In this document: positions 25,181-34,289 of the stretch, in pieces
How positions within the stretch are numbered: position 1 is the stretch's first letter
How the letters are laid out: each line of letters opens with the position of its first letter
Assembly: GCA_024637095.1 (NCBI GenBank)
Contig: JAGXFV010000049.1
Coordinates: 62,001-126,000, forward strand
Source: Actinomycetes bacterium
GTDB taxonomy: Bacteria; Actinomycetota; Thermoleophilia; RBG-16-64-13
Direction of reading: 5' to 3'
Length of the DNA: 64,000 bases
Notes under the pieces: generated by a model
What the model was told of the DNA's origin: nothing
What the model saw: the letters and a program-made list of their open reading frames with translations, nothing else
The model's database searches: none
Translations under genes and position numbers: made by a program

Positions 25181-26182
25181 GTGAGCATGCTGCAAGGACG
25201 GCCGGTCGCGCTGGCGGCGCTCGGCACCTGGGTTCCACCGCGGGTCGTGGGCAACAAAGACCTGCCCGCCCAGCTTGAGACTTCGGACGAGTGGATTTCG
25301 CAAAGGACGGGCATTCGCTCCCGCCGGATTGCGGAAACGGGCACTCCGGCCTCCGTACTGGGGATCGAAGCGGCGCGTGAAGCTCTCGCCGCAAGCGGTA
25401 TCGATCCGGGCGAGATCGACCTGGTGATTTGCGCCAGCGTATCCCCCGACCAGCTGATGCCTGCCACCGCCGCGCGCATCGCGGCGGCAGTGGGTGCCGT
25501 GAATGCAGGGGCCTACGACGTGCTCGCTGGCTGCACCGGCTTCATCTATGCTCTGGGGGCCGCGGCGTCTTCCGTGGCTGCCGCATTGGCGGAACGGGTG
25601 CTGGTGGTGGGTGCCGAGGTAATCTCGAGCATTCTCGACTGGGAGGACCGGTCCACCTGCGTGCTTTTCGGGGACGGGGCCGGCGCGGCGATCGTGGCCC
25701 CGGCCCAGGGGCGGGGGCGCTTGATCGGCTTTGATCTGGGAAACGACGGCTCGGGCGCCGATCTTCTCGAAGTCCCCGCCGGGGGCTCCCGGCTGCCGGC
25801 AAGCGCCCAGACCGTGCAGCAACGGTTGCACTTCCTTCGCATGAACGGTCGAGAGGTCTACCGCTTTGCCACCCGTGTGGTACCGGAATCGGCCCAGCGA
25901 ATGCTGGCGGAGGCGGGCCGCAGCATCGACGAGGTGGATCTCTTCGTGCCCCATCAGGCGAACCAGAGAATCATCGACGTTGTCGCCGAGAAGCTCGGCA
26001 TTCCCGAAGACCGCGTCCTCAGCAGCTTGGCCGAGTATGGGAACACCTCCTGCGCCTCCATTCCCATCTCTCTGGCGCGCGCGGTCGAACAGGACCGTCT
26101 GCGCGACGGCGACCTGGTGCTGCTAACCGGCTTCGGAGCCGGCCTCAGTTGGGGCTCGTGTCTCCTGGAATGGGGAGCGTAG
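25181..26182 (+). CDS. fabH: 3-oxoacyl-ACP synthase III
   Basis: 333 residues. The catalytic triad is visible: Cys in LAGCTGF, His in PHQANQR and Asn in YGNTSCAS. The N-terminal TSDEWISQRTGI motif is typical of FabH. It condenses acyl-CoA with malonyl-ACP to start fatty-acid synthesis; branched or straight primer use cannot be judged. GTG 25181 starts 25 bases after fabZ. Its stop is eight bases before the fabD start. Confidence 0.95.
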   Translation: MSMLQGRPVALAALGTWVPPRVVGNKDLPAQLETSDEWISQRTGIRSRRIAETGTPASVLGIEAAREALAASGIDPGEIDLVICASVSPDQLMPATAARIAAAVGAVNAGAYDVLAGCTGFIYALGAAASSVAAALAERVLVVGAEVISSILDWEDRSTCVLFGDGAGAAIVAPAQGRGRLIGFDLGNDGSGADLLEVPAGGSRLPASAQTVQQRLHFLRMNGREVYRFATRVVPESAQRMLAEAGRSIDEVDLFVPHQANQRIIDVVAEKLGIPEDRVLSSLAEYGNTSCASIPISLARAVEQDRLRDGDLVLLTGFGAGLSWGSCLLEWGA

Positions 26183-26190
26183 GGGCCGCG

Positions 26191-27135
26191 ATGCTGCTGT
26201 TATTTCCTGGACAGGGCAGTCAGAAGGTGGGCATGGGCCGCCATCTGTGGGAGGAGTATCCGCAGGCGGAAGCCACTTTTGCCGAGGCCGAGGAGATTCT
26301 GGGGTGGGATTTGCGGAAGCTCTGCGCCGAGGGCCCTCAGGAAGAACTTACGCGGACCGACAACGCCCAGCCCGCGATCTTCGTCACCGGCGTAGCCGCC
26401 TACCGTGCCCTGCAGGATCTGGGGCTCTCCTTCGAGGTGGCCGCCGGGCACTCCTTGGGCGAGTACGGTGCCTTGGTGGCCTGCGGTCAGCTGACCTTCG
26501 CCGATGCCCTGACCGTCGTGGCCGCGCGGGGGAAGGCCATGTGGCGCTGTGGGCTGGAGCAGTCCGGGACCATGGCGGCCATCGTCGGCTTGGACGAGGC
26601 CGAGGTGGAGGCGATCTGCGCCGTGGTGGAGGGCGCCTGGCCCGCCAACTACAATAGCCCCGGCCAGGTGGTGGTTTCGGGGAGCCTCGAGGGTGTCGAG
26701 CGGGCAATGGCCGCGGCCCGGGAGCGGGGAGCCAAGCGGGTGCTGCCCCTCGAGGTGTCCGGAGCTTTCCACAGTCCGCTGGTGGCCGGAGCTGCCAAGG
26801 AACTGGCCGAGGTGCTGGATCGGGTGCAGGTTAAGGAGCCCGTGGGCGCCCGTTTCTTCTCGACCATCGAGGTGCGCTATCCTGACGCGTCTGAGATCCG
26901 CGAGATCCTTGTGCGCCAACTGACTTCGCCGGTCAAGTTCAGCCAAAGCCTACGCGTGCTCCTGAGAGAGGGGGGCGCGGCGGTGGAGACGGGACCAGGA
27001 ACCGTGTTGGCGGGCTTGGTGAAACGGATCGATCGGCGCTTCCCTGTGTACTCTGCGGATGACCGGGGATCTCTTGCCGCGGTGCCGGTACGCGACACCG
27101 CGGTGCCGGTACGCGACGGCGGCCAAAGCCGATGA
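26191..27135 (+). CDS. fabD: Malonyl-CoA:ACP transacylase
   Basis: 314 residues from ATG 26191 (MLLLFPGQGSQ). The FPGQGSQ start, the nucleophile in GHSLGEYG, the catalytic His in SGAFHSPLV and the C-terminal ETGPGTVLAGLVKRI are all present. It loads malonyl groups on ACP. The frame is open upstream to 26149, overlapping fabH, but FPGQGSQ normally begins within a few residues of the start. Near the C-terminus a 21-base unit is duplicated in tandem, adding AVPVRDT. Confidence 0.94.
   Translation: MLLLFPGQGSQKVGMGRHLWEEYPQAEATFAEAEEILGWDLRKLCAEGPQEELTRTDNAQPAIFVTGVAAYRALQDLGLSFEVAAGHSLGEYGALVACGQLTFADALTVVAARGKAMWRCGLEQSGTMAAIVGLDEAEVEAICAVVEGAWPANYNSPGQVVVSGSLEGVERAMAAARERGAKRVLPLEVSGAFHSPLVAGAAKELAEVLDRVQVKEPVGARFFSTIEVRYPDASEIREILVRQLTSPVKFSQSLRVLLREGGAAVETGPGTVLAGLVKRIDRRFPVYSADDRGSLAAVPVRDTAVPVRDGGQSR
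27076..27117 (+). repeat. 21-bp tandem duplication in the fabD tail
   Basis: Two 21-base copies (27076-27096 and 27097-27117) differ only at their first base and encode AVPVRD twice. The unit is in frame, so it lengthens the C-terminal tail without disrupting the enzyme core. Confidence 0.85.
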
Positions 27136-27190
27136 CACAGCTTAACCACCAACAATTCTTCAACCCAATCTTCGAGGGAGATCGCTCGAC

Positions 27191-27964
27191 ATGAGCCCCG
27201 AACTCAACCATGACTTCAGATCGCTGGAGGGCCGTGTGGCCCTGGTCACCGGGGCGGCTCGGGGAATCGGGCGCGAGATCGCTCTGCGGCTGGCGGTGCT
27301 GGGTGCCGACGTGGCCGTCAACGACGTCCCGTCAGCCCAGGCGGGGGCCGAACAGACCGCCGCCAAGATCCGCGAACTCGGCCGGATATCGGCCGTCACC
27401 CTGGGCAGCGTGGCGAGCGGAGACGACGCTGCGCGGATGATCTCCGAGGTCGAGGAGGCGTTGGGCGGGCTGGACATCCTGGTCAACAACGCCGGGCTCA
27501 CGCGCGATGGGCTGTTCGTGCGCATGACCGAAGAGGATTGGGACCTGGTGGTCGACGTGAGCCTCAAGGGCAGTTTCTTGATGAGCAAGGCGGCCGCGCG
27601 GGGCATGATGAAGCGCCGCCGGGGGGCCATCGTGAATCTCTCCAGTGTGGTGGGCCGCCGCGGGAACGCCGGCCAGGCCAACTACTCTGCGGCCAAAGCG
27701 GGCCTGATCGGGTTGACCAAGACGCTGGCCCGCGAACTGGCCTCGCGAAACGTTCGGGTCAACGCGGTCGCCCCCGGTTATATCCAAACGGAGATGACGG
27801 CGGCATTGCCCGAAGAGGTCCGCGGGCAGATCGCCGGGAACACGCCGCTGGCCCGCCTGGGCGAGCCAAGCGACGTGGCGGAGGCGGTCGCCTTCCTCGC
27901 CGGCGACGGAGCGGCCTTCGTTACCGGAGTCGTGCTACCGGTCGACGGCGGCCTGGGCATCTAG
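27191..27964 (+). CDS. fabG: 3-oxoacyl-ACP reductase
   Basis: 257-residue short-chain dehydrogenase. The NAD(P) motif TGAARGIG is near the N-terminus, NNAG follows, and the catalytic Ser-Tyr-Lys is seen in NLSSVVGRRG and YSAAKAG. The PGYIQTEMT segment and the C-terminal VLPVDGGLGI are typical of FabG. It reduces 3-oxoacyl-ACP with NADPH. The ATG follows GAGGGAGATCG. In many bacteria acpP comes next; here fabF starts after 20 bases instead. Confidence 0.94.
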   Translation: MSPELNHDFRSLEGRVALVTGAARGIGREIALRLAVLGADVAVNDVPSAQAGAEQTAAKIRELGRISAVTLGSVASGDDAARMISEVEEALGGLDILVNNAGLTRDGLFVRMTEEDWDLVVDVSLKGSFLMSKAAARGMMKRRRGAIVNLSSVVGRRGNAGQANYSAAKAGLIGLTKTLARELASRNVRVNAVAPGYIQTEMTAALPEEVRGQIAGNTPLARLGEPSDVAEAVAFLAGDGAAFVTGVVLPVDGGLGI

Positions 27965-27984
27965 CTGCGATGGGAGGAGCATCG

Positions 27985-29244
27985 GTGGGACAGCAGGACA
28001 TCAACGGGCGCCGGGTGGTGGTGACCGGAATTGGGGCGGTCTCGCCCGTAGGCCTGGGCAAAGATGACTTTTTCAACTCGCTTCTCGAGGGCCGATCGGG
28101 AGTGGGTTGCATCACCCGCTTCGACACCGAGGGTTACGCGGTGAGAATCGGGGCCGAGGTCAAGGACTTCAACGCCGCGGATTTCGTTGAGCGCAAGGCG
28201 GCCAAACGCATGGACCGCTACGCGCAGTACGCGGTCGCTGCTGCGCGCATGGCGCTCGAGGATGGGCATCTGGATCTTTCCGTTACGGACCCCTACGCGG
28301 TGGGCGCTTTCATCGGCTCGGGGATCGGGGGCCTGGACACCTTCTTCGAGCAGACCAAGATCTTGATCGAACGGGGGCCGGATCGAGTCAGCCCGTTCTT
28401 CATCCCCATGATGATCCCGAATATGGCTTCTGCCAACGTCTCCATCACTCTGGGACTCAAAGGCCCGGTCACGGCGACTTCCACCGCCTGTGCGGCCAGC
28501 ACTCATGCGATCGGGGACTCACTCGAACTGATCCGGCGCGGAGCCGCCGATGTGATGTTGGCCGGAGGTTCCGAAGCCCCCATCGGTCCCATCGGCCTCA
28601 GCGCTTTCGCCTCGCTGCGTGCCCTCTCCACGCGCAACGACGACCCGACCGCGGCAAGCCGGCCTTTCGACATCGACCGCGATGGCTTCGTCATGGGCGA
28701 AGGCGCTGCCGTGCTGATCCTGGAGGAGCGCGAACACGCCCTTGCCCGGGGAGCGCACATATATGCCGAACTCGTGGGCTACGGCATGACCGGGGACGCC
28801 AGCCATCTGACCGAGCCCGACGAGAGCGGAGAGCCCGCTGCGCGGGCTCTCATTGGGGCCATGCTCATGGGAGGCTGCCCGCCCGAGGAGCTCGACTACA
28901 TAAACGCGCACGGCACCTCGACTCCGCTCGGCGATGTCATGGAGACCCGCGCCATCCACTTGGCTCTGGGGGATTCGGCCAAACGTGTGATGGTGAGCTC
29001 GACCAAGAGTATGATTGGTCATTGTCTGGGAGCCGCCGGCGCGCTTGAGGCAGCGGTAACGGTGCTTGCCATTTCCAAAGGCAAGGTGCCGCCGACGATC
29101 AACCTAGACAAGCAGGATCCCAGATGCGATCTGGACTGCGTCCCCAATCAGTTGCGGAAGGCGGAATTGCGCTACGCTGCTTCCAACAGCTTCGGTTTTG
29201 GCGGCCACAACGCGTCTGTGGTTTTCCGCCGGCACGGAGAATAG
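27985..29244 (+). CDS. fabF: 3-oxoacyl-ACP synthase II
   Basis: 419 residues from GTG 27985, with GGGAGGAG six bases upstream; ATG 27970 would overlap that ribosome site. Catalytic Cys is in TACAASTHAIGD, and the two His are in NAHGTSTPLGD and IGHCLGAAG. It elongates acyl-ACP by condensing malonyl-ACP. It forms part of the fab-acc operon, with accD starting 50 bases later. Confidence 0.95.
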   Translation: MGQQDINGRRVVVTGIGAVSPVGLGKDDFFNSLLEGRSGVGCITRFDTEGYAVRIGAEVKDFNAADFVERKAAKRMDRYAQYAVAAARMALEDGHLDLSVTDPYAVGAFIGSGIGGLDTFFEQTKILIERGPDRVSPFFIPMMIPNMASANVSITLGLKGPVTATSTACAASTHAIGDSLELIRRGAADVMLAGGSEAPIGPIGLSAFASLRALSTRNDDPTAASRPFDIDRDGFVMGEGAAVLILEEREHALARGAHIYAELVGYGMTGDASHLTEPDESGEPAARALIGAMLMGGCPPEELDYINAHGTSTPLGDVMETRAIHLALGDSAKRVMVSSTKSMIGHCLGAAGALEAAVTVLAISKGKVPPTINLDKQDPRCDLDCVPNQLRKAELRYAASNSFGFGGHNASVVFRRHGE

Positions 29245-29294
29245 AAGCGCGGCCCGTTCGCGGGGCAGCGCGATTCCCGACGATATCCGAGTAA

Positions 29295-30272
29295 ATGAAC
29301 AAGTACGTCACAGTTCAGATAACCCAAAAAGGGGCGGTTCCCAGCGAACCGGTAGAGCAGGGGAAGCGCTGCCCCTCCTGCGGCATCCCGCTCACGCAAG
29401 AGGTTCTGGAGGAATCGCTCTTCGTCTGCCCGGGTTGCGAGCATCACCTGCCTCTGGATGCGCCCGGCCGTATCCACGCGCTCGCCGACCCTGGCTCCTG
29501 GCGGGAGGTGGCGGCCGATCTCAGACCGGAGGATCCGCTGAGCTTCTGGGACGTGCGTCCCTACTCCGAGCGTCTGGAAGAGGCTCAGGCAGATACAGGG
29601 CTCTCCGAAGCCTTTCTTGCCGGAACCTGCCGCATCAACGGTCTGCCCGCCGCCCTGGGGGTTATGGACTTCCGTTTCCTGGGCGGGTCGATGGGCTCGG
29701 TTGTGGGGGAGCGGTTTCATCAGCTGGTGCTGGCCGCGGTCGAGGATCATCGGGCGCTCGTCGTGGTCACGTCCTCCGGGGGAGCGCGAATGCAGGAAGG
29801 CATCCTGTCGCTCATGCAAATGCCCAAAACGGTGGTCGCCCTGGACCTTCTCGCCGAGGAGGGTCTGCCCTTCGTGTCTGTCTTGGCGCATCCGACGACC
29901 GGCGGGGTACTCGCAAGCTTCGCCACGCTGGCCGACGTAATCATGGCAGAGCCAGGCGCACTTCTCTGTTTTGCCGGCCCGCGGGTGATTGAGCAGACCA
30001 CGAGGGAGAAGCTTCCTGAAGGCTTCGGCCGGGCGGAGGCCAACCTGGAGAACGGTCAGCTCGACATGGTCGTGCACCGCCGCGACATCAAGGAGCGCGT
30101 GGTGGAGACCCTGAGGCTGTTGGAGGGGGGTGTTATCTGTCGACTTGAAGAACCCGTTCGAGAGGATGAGGAAGTCCTACCATGGGGAAGCGGCGCGTTT
30201 GCTCAAGCGTTTGCACGAGCTAAGGAGCTTGCCGTCGCTTCCCGGAGTTGGTTACTCGGAAGAGATACGTAG
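29295..30272 (+). CDS. accD: Acetyl-CoA carboxylase carboxyltransferase subunit beta with unusual C-terminal extension
   Basis: 325 residues. An N-terminal zinc ribbon (CPSCG and CPGC) precedes the crotonase-like carboxyltransferase core (TSSGGARMQEGILSLMQM, PTTGGV, GPRVIEQT, LPEGFGRAE). Normal AccD would end around RLLEGG, near base 30127. Here about 48 further residues continue to TAG 30270, and this extra tail is encoded by the same DNA as the AccA N-terminus in another frame. Pairs with AccA to transfer carboxyl from carboxybiotin to acetyl-CoA; accB and accC are not in the window. Confidence 0.93.
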   Translation: MNKYVTVQITQKGAVPSEPVEQGKRCPSCGIPLTQEVLEESLFVCPGCEHHLPLDAPGRIHALADPGSWREVAADLRPEDPLSFWDVRPYSERLEEAQADTGLSEAFLAGTCRINGLPAALGVMDFRFLGGSMGSVVGERFHQLVLAAVEDHRALVVVTSSGGARMQEGILSLMQMPKTVVALDLLAEEGLPFVSVLAHPTTGGVLASFATLADVIMAEPGALLCFAGPRVIEQTTREKLPEGFGRAEANLENGQLDMVVHRRDIKERVVETLRLLEGGVICRLEEPVREDEEVLPWGSGAFAQAFARAKELAVASRSWLLGRDT

Positions 30273-31110
30273 TCTCGAGGAGCGCCTCGAGGAGTTGCGT
30301 GAGCGCCAACCCTCGGCCGCGGTTTGGAAGGTGGTGGAGCGCGCCAGGCATCCCCAGCGTCCGCAAACCCTGGATTACATCGAGCACATCTTCCCGGATT
30401 TCCAGGAACTCCGGGGCGATCGCGTTTCGGCAGACGATCCGGCCATCGTCGGCGGCATGGGCTCGCTCGCGGGCCGCTCTGTGATGCTCATCGGTCAGCA
30501 GAAAGGCCACGATCTGAAGCAGCGGCAACGCCACAACTTTGGTATGGCGAGGCCTGAGGGCTACCGCAAGGCCCAGAGACTGGCGCGGCTGGCCGAGAAG
30601 TTCCACATGCCGGTGATCAGCTTCGTGGACACGCCGGGAGCCTTTCCCGGCGCCGATGCCGAAGAGGGCGGACAGGCGGGTACCATAGCGCGCACGCTTC
30701 AGGTCTTCAGCGGACTGACGGTACCGACCCTGTCCGCGATCCTGGGCGAAGGGGGTTCCGGGGGCGCGGTCGCCCTGGCGCTGACCGACCGGGTCTACAT
30801 GCTCGAGAACTCGATCTATTCGGTGATTACCCCTGAGGGTTGCGCGGCGATTCTCTGGCGGGATTCGGCCGAGGCGGCGAGCGCCGCCGATGCTCTGCGC
30901 GTGACGGCGCAGGATCTGTTGGCGTTGGGCGTGATCGACGAGATCATCCCCGAGCCGCGTAAAGGCGCGCACAAGGCGCACCGGGCGACTGCCAAGAAAC
31001 TGGCTCGGGCGCTGGAGGCGGGGTTACTCGAATTGGAGGAGCTGAGCCCCTCAGAGCGGAGGCGTCTGCGCCGGGAAAAGTACCTGGAAATGGGGCGGTT
31101 GGCCTCTTAG
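30130..31110 (+). CDS. accA: Acetyl-CoA carboxylase carboxyltransferase subunit alpha
   Basis: Up to 326 residues. The N-terminal coiled helix (ARLLKRLHELRSL, then EEIRSLEERLEELRER) leads into VVERARHPQRPQTLDYI and the core (GQQKGHD, GYRKAQRLARLA, FVDTPGAFPG, GEGGSGGA, PEGCAAILW). The start is uncertain: GTG 30130 is very close to GGAGGGG, TTG 30145 has more room, and ATG 30166 is also in frame. Whichever is right, accA begins more than 100 bases inside accD. Last gene of the fab-acc operon; its stop overlaps the convergent response regulator stop by four bases. Confidence 0.93.
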   Translation: MLSVDLKNPFERMRKSYHGEAARLLKRLHELRSLPSLPGVGYSEEIRSLEERLEELRERQPSAAVWKVVERARHPQRPQTLDYIEHIFPDFQELRGDRVSADDPAIVGGMGSLAGRSVMLIGQQKGHDLKQRQRHNFGMARPEGYRKAQRLARLAEKFHMPVISFVDTPGAFPGADAEEGGQAGTIARTLQVFSGLTVPTLSAILGEGGSGGAVALALTDRVYMLENSIYSVITPEGCAAILWRDSAEAASAADALRVTAQDLLALGVIDEIIPEPRKGAHKAHRATAKKLARALEAGLLELEELSPSERRRLRREKYLEMGRLAS

Positions 31111-31535
31111 GCGCCCGGCTGCAGCTGCGCGGCCTGCCGATTTCGGGCGCGGCCGGCCTCTCTCACCTCCAGCGCATGTCTTACGGTTTCGGTCAATTCG
31201 GCCACTCGGAAAGGCTTCATCACGAAGTGGTCCGCCCCCTCATCCAGCGCGCGCAGCGTGGTGTTCGGGTGGCTGAGGCAGGAGATCATCACCACCGCTG
31301 GATCCAGATCGGTGCGCTCCCTGATCTGCCGCAGCACCTCGATGCCGCTCATGCCCGGCATCATGATGTCGAGGAGAACCAGGTCCGGACGGAGGGCGTC
31401 CACCTGGGCCAGCGCGGTGCGCCCGTTCTCGGCCCAAGAGCATCGGTAACCGGACTCGGCCAGGAGATCAGCGAGGAAATTGCGGATATCCGCTTCGTCG
31501 TCCACGATGAGGACGACCTTGTCCTGGGGTTCCAA
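31107..31535 (-). CDS. Single-domain response regulator
   Basis: 142 residues from TTG 31535, which has GGGAGG seven bases upstream; an ATG 33 bases further up lacks a ribosome site. A single CheY-like receiver: acidic pair VDDEAD, phospho-acceptor Asp in LVLLDIMMPGMSG, a Ser in MISCLSH and Lys in VMKPF. About 25 residues of Arg/Ala/Gln-rich tail follow, with no output domain. No histidine kinase is adjacent, so its partner is unknown. Convergent with accA. Confidence 0.88.
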   Translation of the reverse strand: MEPQDKVVLIVDDEADIRNFLADLLAESGYRCSWAENGRTALAQVDALRPDLVLLDIMMPGMSGIEVLRQIRERTDLDPAVVMISCLSHPNTTLRALDEGADHFVMKPFRVAELTETVRHALEVREAGRARNRQAAQLQPGA

Positions 31536-31615
31536 AGTGCGGACCTCCCATGCGCTTCTTACCGACAATGCGTGTATCGGTCAACGGAGTCGGAGGCTTG
31601 AGAGTGCGGGTGGGC

Positions 31616-32119
31616 TCAGGCTACGGCCTGCTCCAGGTAAGGCTGCCAGGACTCGGGGATGATGGGCGAAGCCACCAGAAAATCGGTAAGCGAGGGAGGT
31701 TTGGGTTTGGTCTGAAGCACCATCCCGATCTCGTGTGGCAGTTTGCAGCCCTTGCGCAGATTGCAGGGTGCGCAGGAAGTGACGATATTCTCCCAACTGG
31801 TGTCGCCCCCACGGCTGCGCGGCACGACGTGGTCCATGGTCAGATGCCGGGTGCTCCCGCAGTACTGACAGGAGTAACCGTCCCGGGCCAGCACCGCTCT
31901 GCGCGATATGCGTCGGCGTTCCCCGCGTGGCACCTTCACGTAATACTTGAGCCGGACCACCAGCGGAGAATCGAAGCAGAAGCGTTCGGAGCGGAGCGTG
32001 TGGGGGCCGGGGGCGACAACCTCGGCCTTTTCCTTGAGGACGAGCACCAGCGCCCGCTTGAAAGAGCAAACATTGATTGGCTCGTATGTTGCGTTAAGGA
32101 CCAGTACCTTGCGCGGCAA
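31616..32119 (-). CDS. HNH endonuclease
   Basis: 167 residues from TTG 32119 (AGAGAGG upstream). N-terminal VLVLNATYEPINVCS is the common opening of the bacterial single-gene HNH family. The HNH zinc finger is clear: CQYCG, then LTMDHVVPRSRGG, NIVTSC and CNLRKG, giving two C-x2-C zinc pairs and the catalytic DH. No methyltransferase or phage gene is nearby, so it is probably a housekeeping HNH protein of unknown biological role. Confidence 0.87.
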   Translation of the reverse strand: MPRKVLVLNATYEPINVCSFKRALVLVLKEKAEVVAPGPHTLRSERFCFDSPLVVRLKYYVKVPRGERRRISRRAVLARDGYSCQYCGSTRHLTMDHVVPRSRGGDTSWENIVTSCAPCNLRKGCKLPHEIGMVLQTKPKPPSLTDFLVASPIIPESWQPYLEQAVA

Positions 32120-32248
32120 CCGACCTCTCTCCCGCGGCGCTGACCTGAACGCATTCTACCCGAGGGGCGCGGTCGGCTCAAGAATGGTCTGCCCTGGGCC
32201 TGCTCCCCGCGACTGCCCCCAGCGCCCAGCGTCCGTTACTATGGGCAG

Positions 32249-33583
32249 ATGCACGAACCCGATTTGTTCTCCAGCCGGCTGGCCGAAGAGCTGGCCCGCA
32301 ACGCGCCTCTCGCCACGCGCATGCGTCCCCGCACCCTCGATGAGGTGGCCGGCCAAAGCGAACTGCTCGGTCCCGAGGGACCCTTGCGACGTTCTCTGGC
32401 CAGCGGCACGGCAGGATCCATGGTCCTCTTCGGCCCCCCGGGCACGGGTAAGACCACCGTCGCACGGCTGGTGGCAGAGGAGTTGGGCGCCGCCTTCTCG
32501 GAGCTCTCTGCGGTTAACTCCGGCGTGGCCGATGTGCGCCGGGTCCTGGTGGAGGCCGAGCAAAGGCGCGGCGAGCGGGGCAGCCGGACCGTGCTCTTCA
32601 TCGACGAAATTCACCGCTTCTCAAAATCGCAGCAGGATGCCCTGCTCCACGCGGTCGAGGACGGGGTCGTCACCCTGGTGGGGGCAACCACCGAAAACCC
32701 CTACTTCGAGGTGATAGCACCTCTGGTGTCGCGCTCGGATCTCTATCGCTTCCGTCAGCTTTCGGTGGATGAGTTGTCGGGCCTCCTCGACCGGGCGCTT
32801 CAGGACGAAGAACGGGGCATCACCGGGGTCGACGTGCCTTCGGAAATCAGACATGCGATCGCCGAGGCGGCTCTCGGAGACGCCCGCCGGGCGCTCAACA
32901 GCCTCGAGCGCGCCGTTGCCCTGGCCCGTGCAAAAGGGTTGGCTGTCTTGGACGAGGAGACCCTATTTGGGGCGGTCCAGCAGAAGCTGGTTCTCTACGA
33001 CAAGGACGCCGACGCCCACTACGACACGATCTCCGCTTTCATCAAGAGCCTGCGCGGGTCGGATCCAGACGGGGCCCTTTATTATCTGGCGGTGATGCTC
33101 AGTGGCGGAGAGGACCCCAAGTTCATCGCCCGGCGGTTGATCGTTTTTGCCAGTGAAGACGTGGGTAATGCTGATCCCCGCGGAATAGAATTGGCTATCG
33201 CCGTGGCACGGGCCGTGGAGTTCGTCGGACTGCCCGAAGCGCGGATCAACCTGGCCCAAGCCGTGACCTATTTGGCGCTCGCGCCGAAATCCAATGCCGC
33301 ATATGTGGGCATCAACGAGGCTTTGGCGGAAGTCGAGCGCAACGGCGCTGAGGCCCCGCCTCCCCATCTGCGCGACACTCATTATTCGGGAGCGGAAGCC
33401 CTTGGGCATGGGGTCGGCTACGTGTACCCCCATGATCACGGAGGTTACGTGGGCCAGCAGCACCTTCCGGAGAAGCTTCGGGGCCGCCGTTTCTACCGGC
33501 CCACCCAGGAAGGCGTGGAGGCGAGGCTGGCTGCACTTCTGGAGCGGATGCGCTCCCTGCGGGGGGAGGAAAGCAAGCGATGA
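32249..33583 (+). CDS. rarA: Replication-associated recombination protein A (RarA/MgsA)
   Basis: 444 residues. N-terminal LATRMRPRTLDEVAGQ is the family signature; Walker A is GPPGTGKTT (about residues 64-72), Walker B is VLFIDEIHRFSKSQQDALL, sensor 1 is GATTENPYFE, and the C-terminal MgsA domain includes SEDVGNADPRG and HYSGAE...YPHDHGGYVGQQHLP. It acts at stalled replication forks. The ATG lies 18 bases after CCGTTACTATGG; there is no strong ribosome site. The next gene overlaps its stop by four bases (ATGA). Confidence 0.95.
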   Translation: MHEPDLFSSRLAEELARNAPLATRMRPRTLDEVAGQSELLGPEGPLRRSLASGTAGSMVLFGPPGTGKTTVARLVAEELGAAFSELSAVNSGVADVRRVLVEAEQRRGERGSRTVLFIDEIHRFSKSQQDALLHAVEDGVVTLVGATTENPYFEVIAPLVSRSDLYRFRQLSVDELSGLLDRALQDEERGITGVDVPSEIRHAIAEAALGDARRALNSLERAVALARAKGLAVLDEETLFGAVQQKLVLYDKDADAHYDTISAFIKSLRGSDPDGALYYLAVMLSGGEDPKFIARRLIVFASEDVGNADPRGIELAIAVARAVEFVGLPEARINLAQAVTYLALAPKSNAAYVGINEALAEVERNGAEAPPPHLRDTHYSGAEALGHGVGYVYPHDHGGYVGQQHLPEKLRGRRFYRPTQEGVEARLAALLERMRSLRGEESKR

Positions 33584-34041
33584 GCGCTTCGCTCGTGCTG
33601 CTCAGCCTGATCCTAATGGTGCTGCTCTTTACCGGATATTACGTCTTCCGGTTGGTCTCCGCGCGCCGCGAATTCACCCGGCGACAGGGGCGTCAATCGG
33701 CTTTGGGCGGAAAGGATGCGGGTAGTCTCAGCCCTCCGCTCATGTCGGCGCGGGCTCAGGAGGCCACGCGAGCCACCGCGGAGGTCCGTCTTCATGACGC
33801 ACCCCTGGGGCTTAGGCGGATTTCCCAGGAACCCATCTTCGTGCGCAAACGCAAAGACGGCCAGACCACGGTGCAGCTCGAAAAGCGGCCCGCCACTCCC
33901 CTGCGGTACGTCCTCGATCCGGTGATCCGGCATGTGTTGGAGCAGGTAGTAGCGAGGGCGGATTCAGACTATGGTAAAGCGTGGTCTGTGTTGGCCGAAG
34001 AGGACGACGAGGGCCGGCTCAGGCTGACCAGGCTGGACTGA
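33580..34041 (+). CDS. Small membrane-anchored protein of unknown function
   Basis: 153 residues. One N-terminal transmembrane helix (LVLLSLILMVLLFTGYYVF, about 4-24) is followed by a basic stop-transfer region and a soluble, probably cytoplasmic domain. No family recognised. ATG 33580 overlaps the rarA stop (ATGA), so it is translationally coupled to rarA. Confidence 0.75.
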   Translation: MSASLVLLSLILMVLLFTGYYVFRLVSARREFTRRQGRQSALGGKDAGSLSPPLMSARAQEATRATAEVRLHDAPLGLRRISQEPIFVRKRKDGQTTVQLEKRPATPLRYVLDPVIRHVLEQVVARADSDYGKAWSVLAEEDDEGRLRLTRLD

Positions 34042-34289
34042 GCGGACCTACAAGAGGGTTCGACGTTGCCCGCTGCTACGGTCGACCCGGGCAGGGCACC
34101 GGCCCCAGGGTCCCGCGGCGCTGGTCGTGCGGAAGGAGAGACGTCTGGGGCCGGCGAAGAGAGCCCGGGCGTTGCCTCTGGCGTGCGGACGCGTTTGAGG
34201 GTTAAGGCAAGATGCACTCGGGACGATGACCAAAGAGCGGGTGTTAGTATGACGGCGAGCTCGTATTCTCGCGGAATTGCAGGTATTTG
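34042..34289. other. Intergenic stretch without identified function
   Basis: 248 bases between the rarA-linked gene and the YtxH-like gene. It is GC-rich and has several short G/C inverted repeats (for example around 34075-34110). I see no confident promoter, terminator, RNA or open frame that looks coding. Confidence 0.6.
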
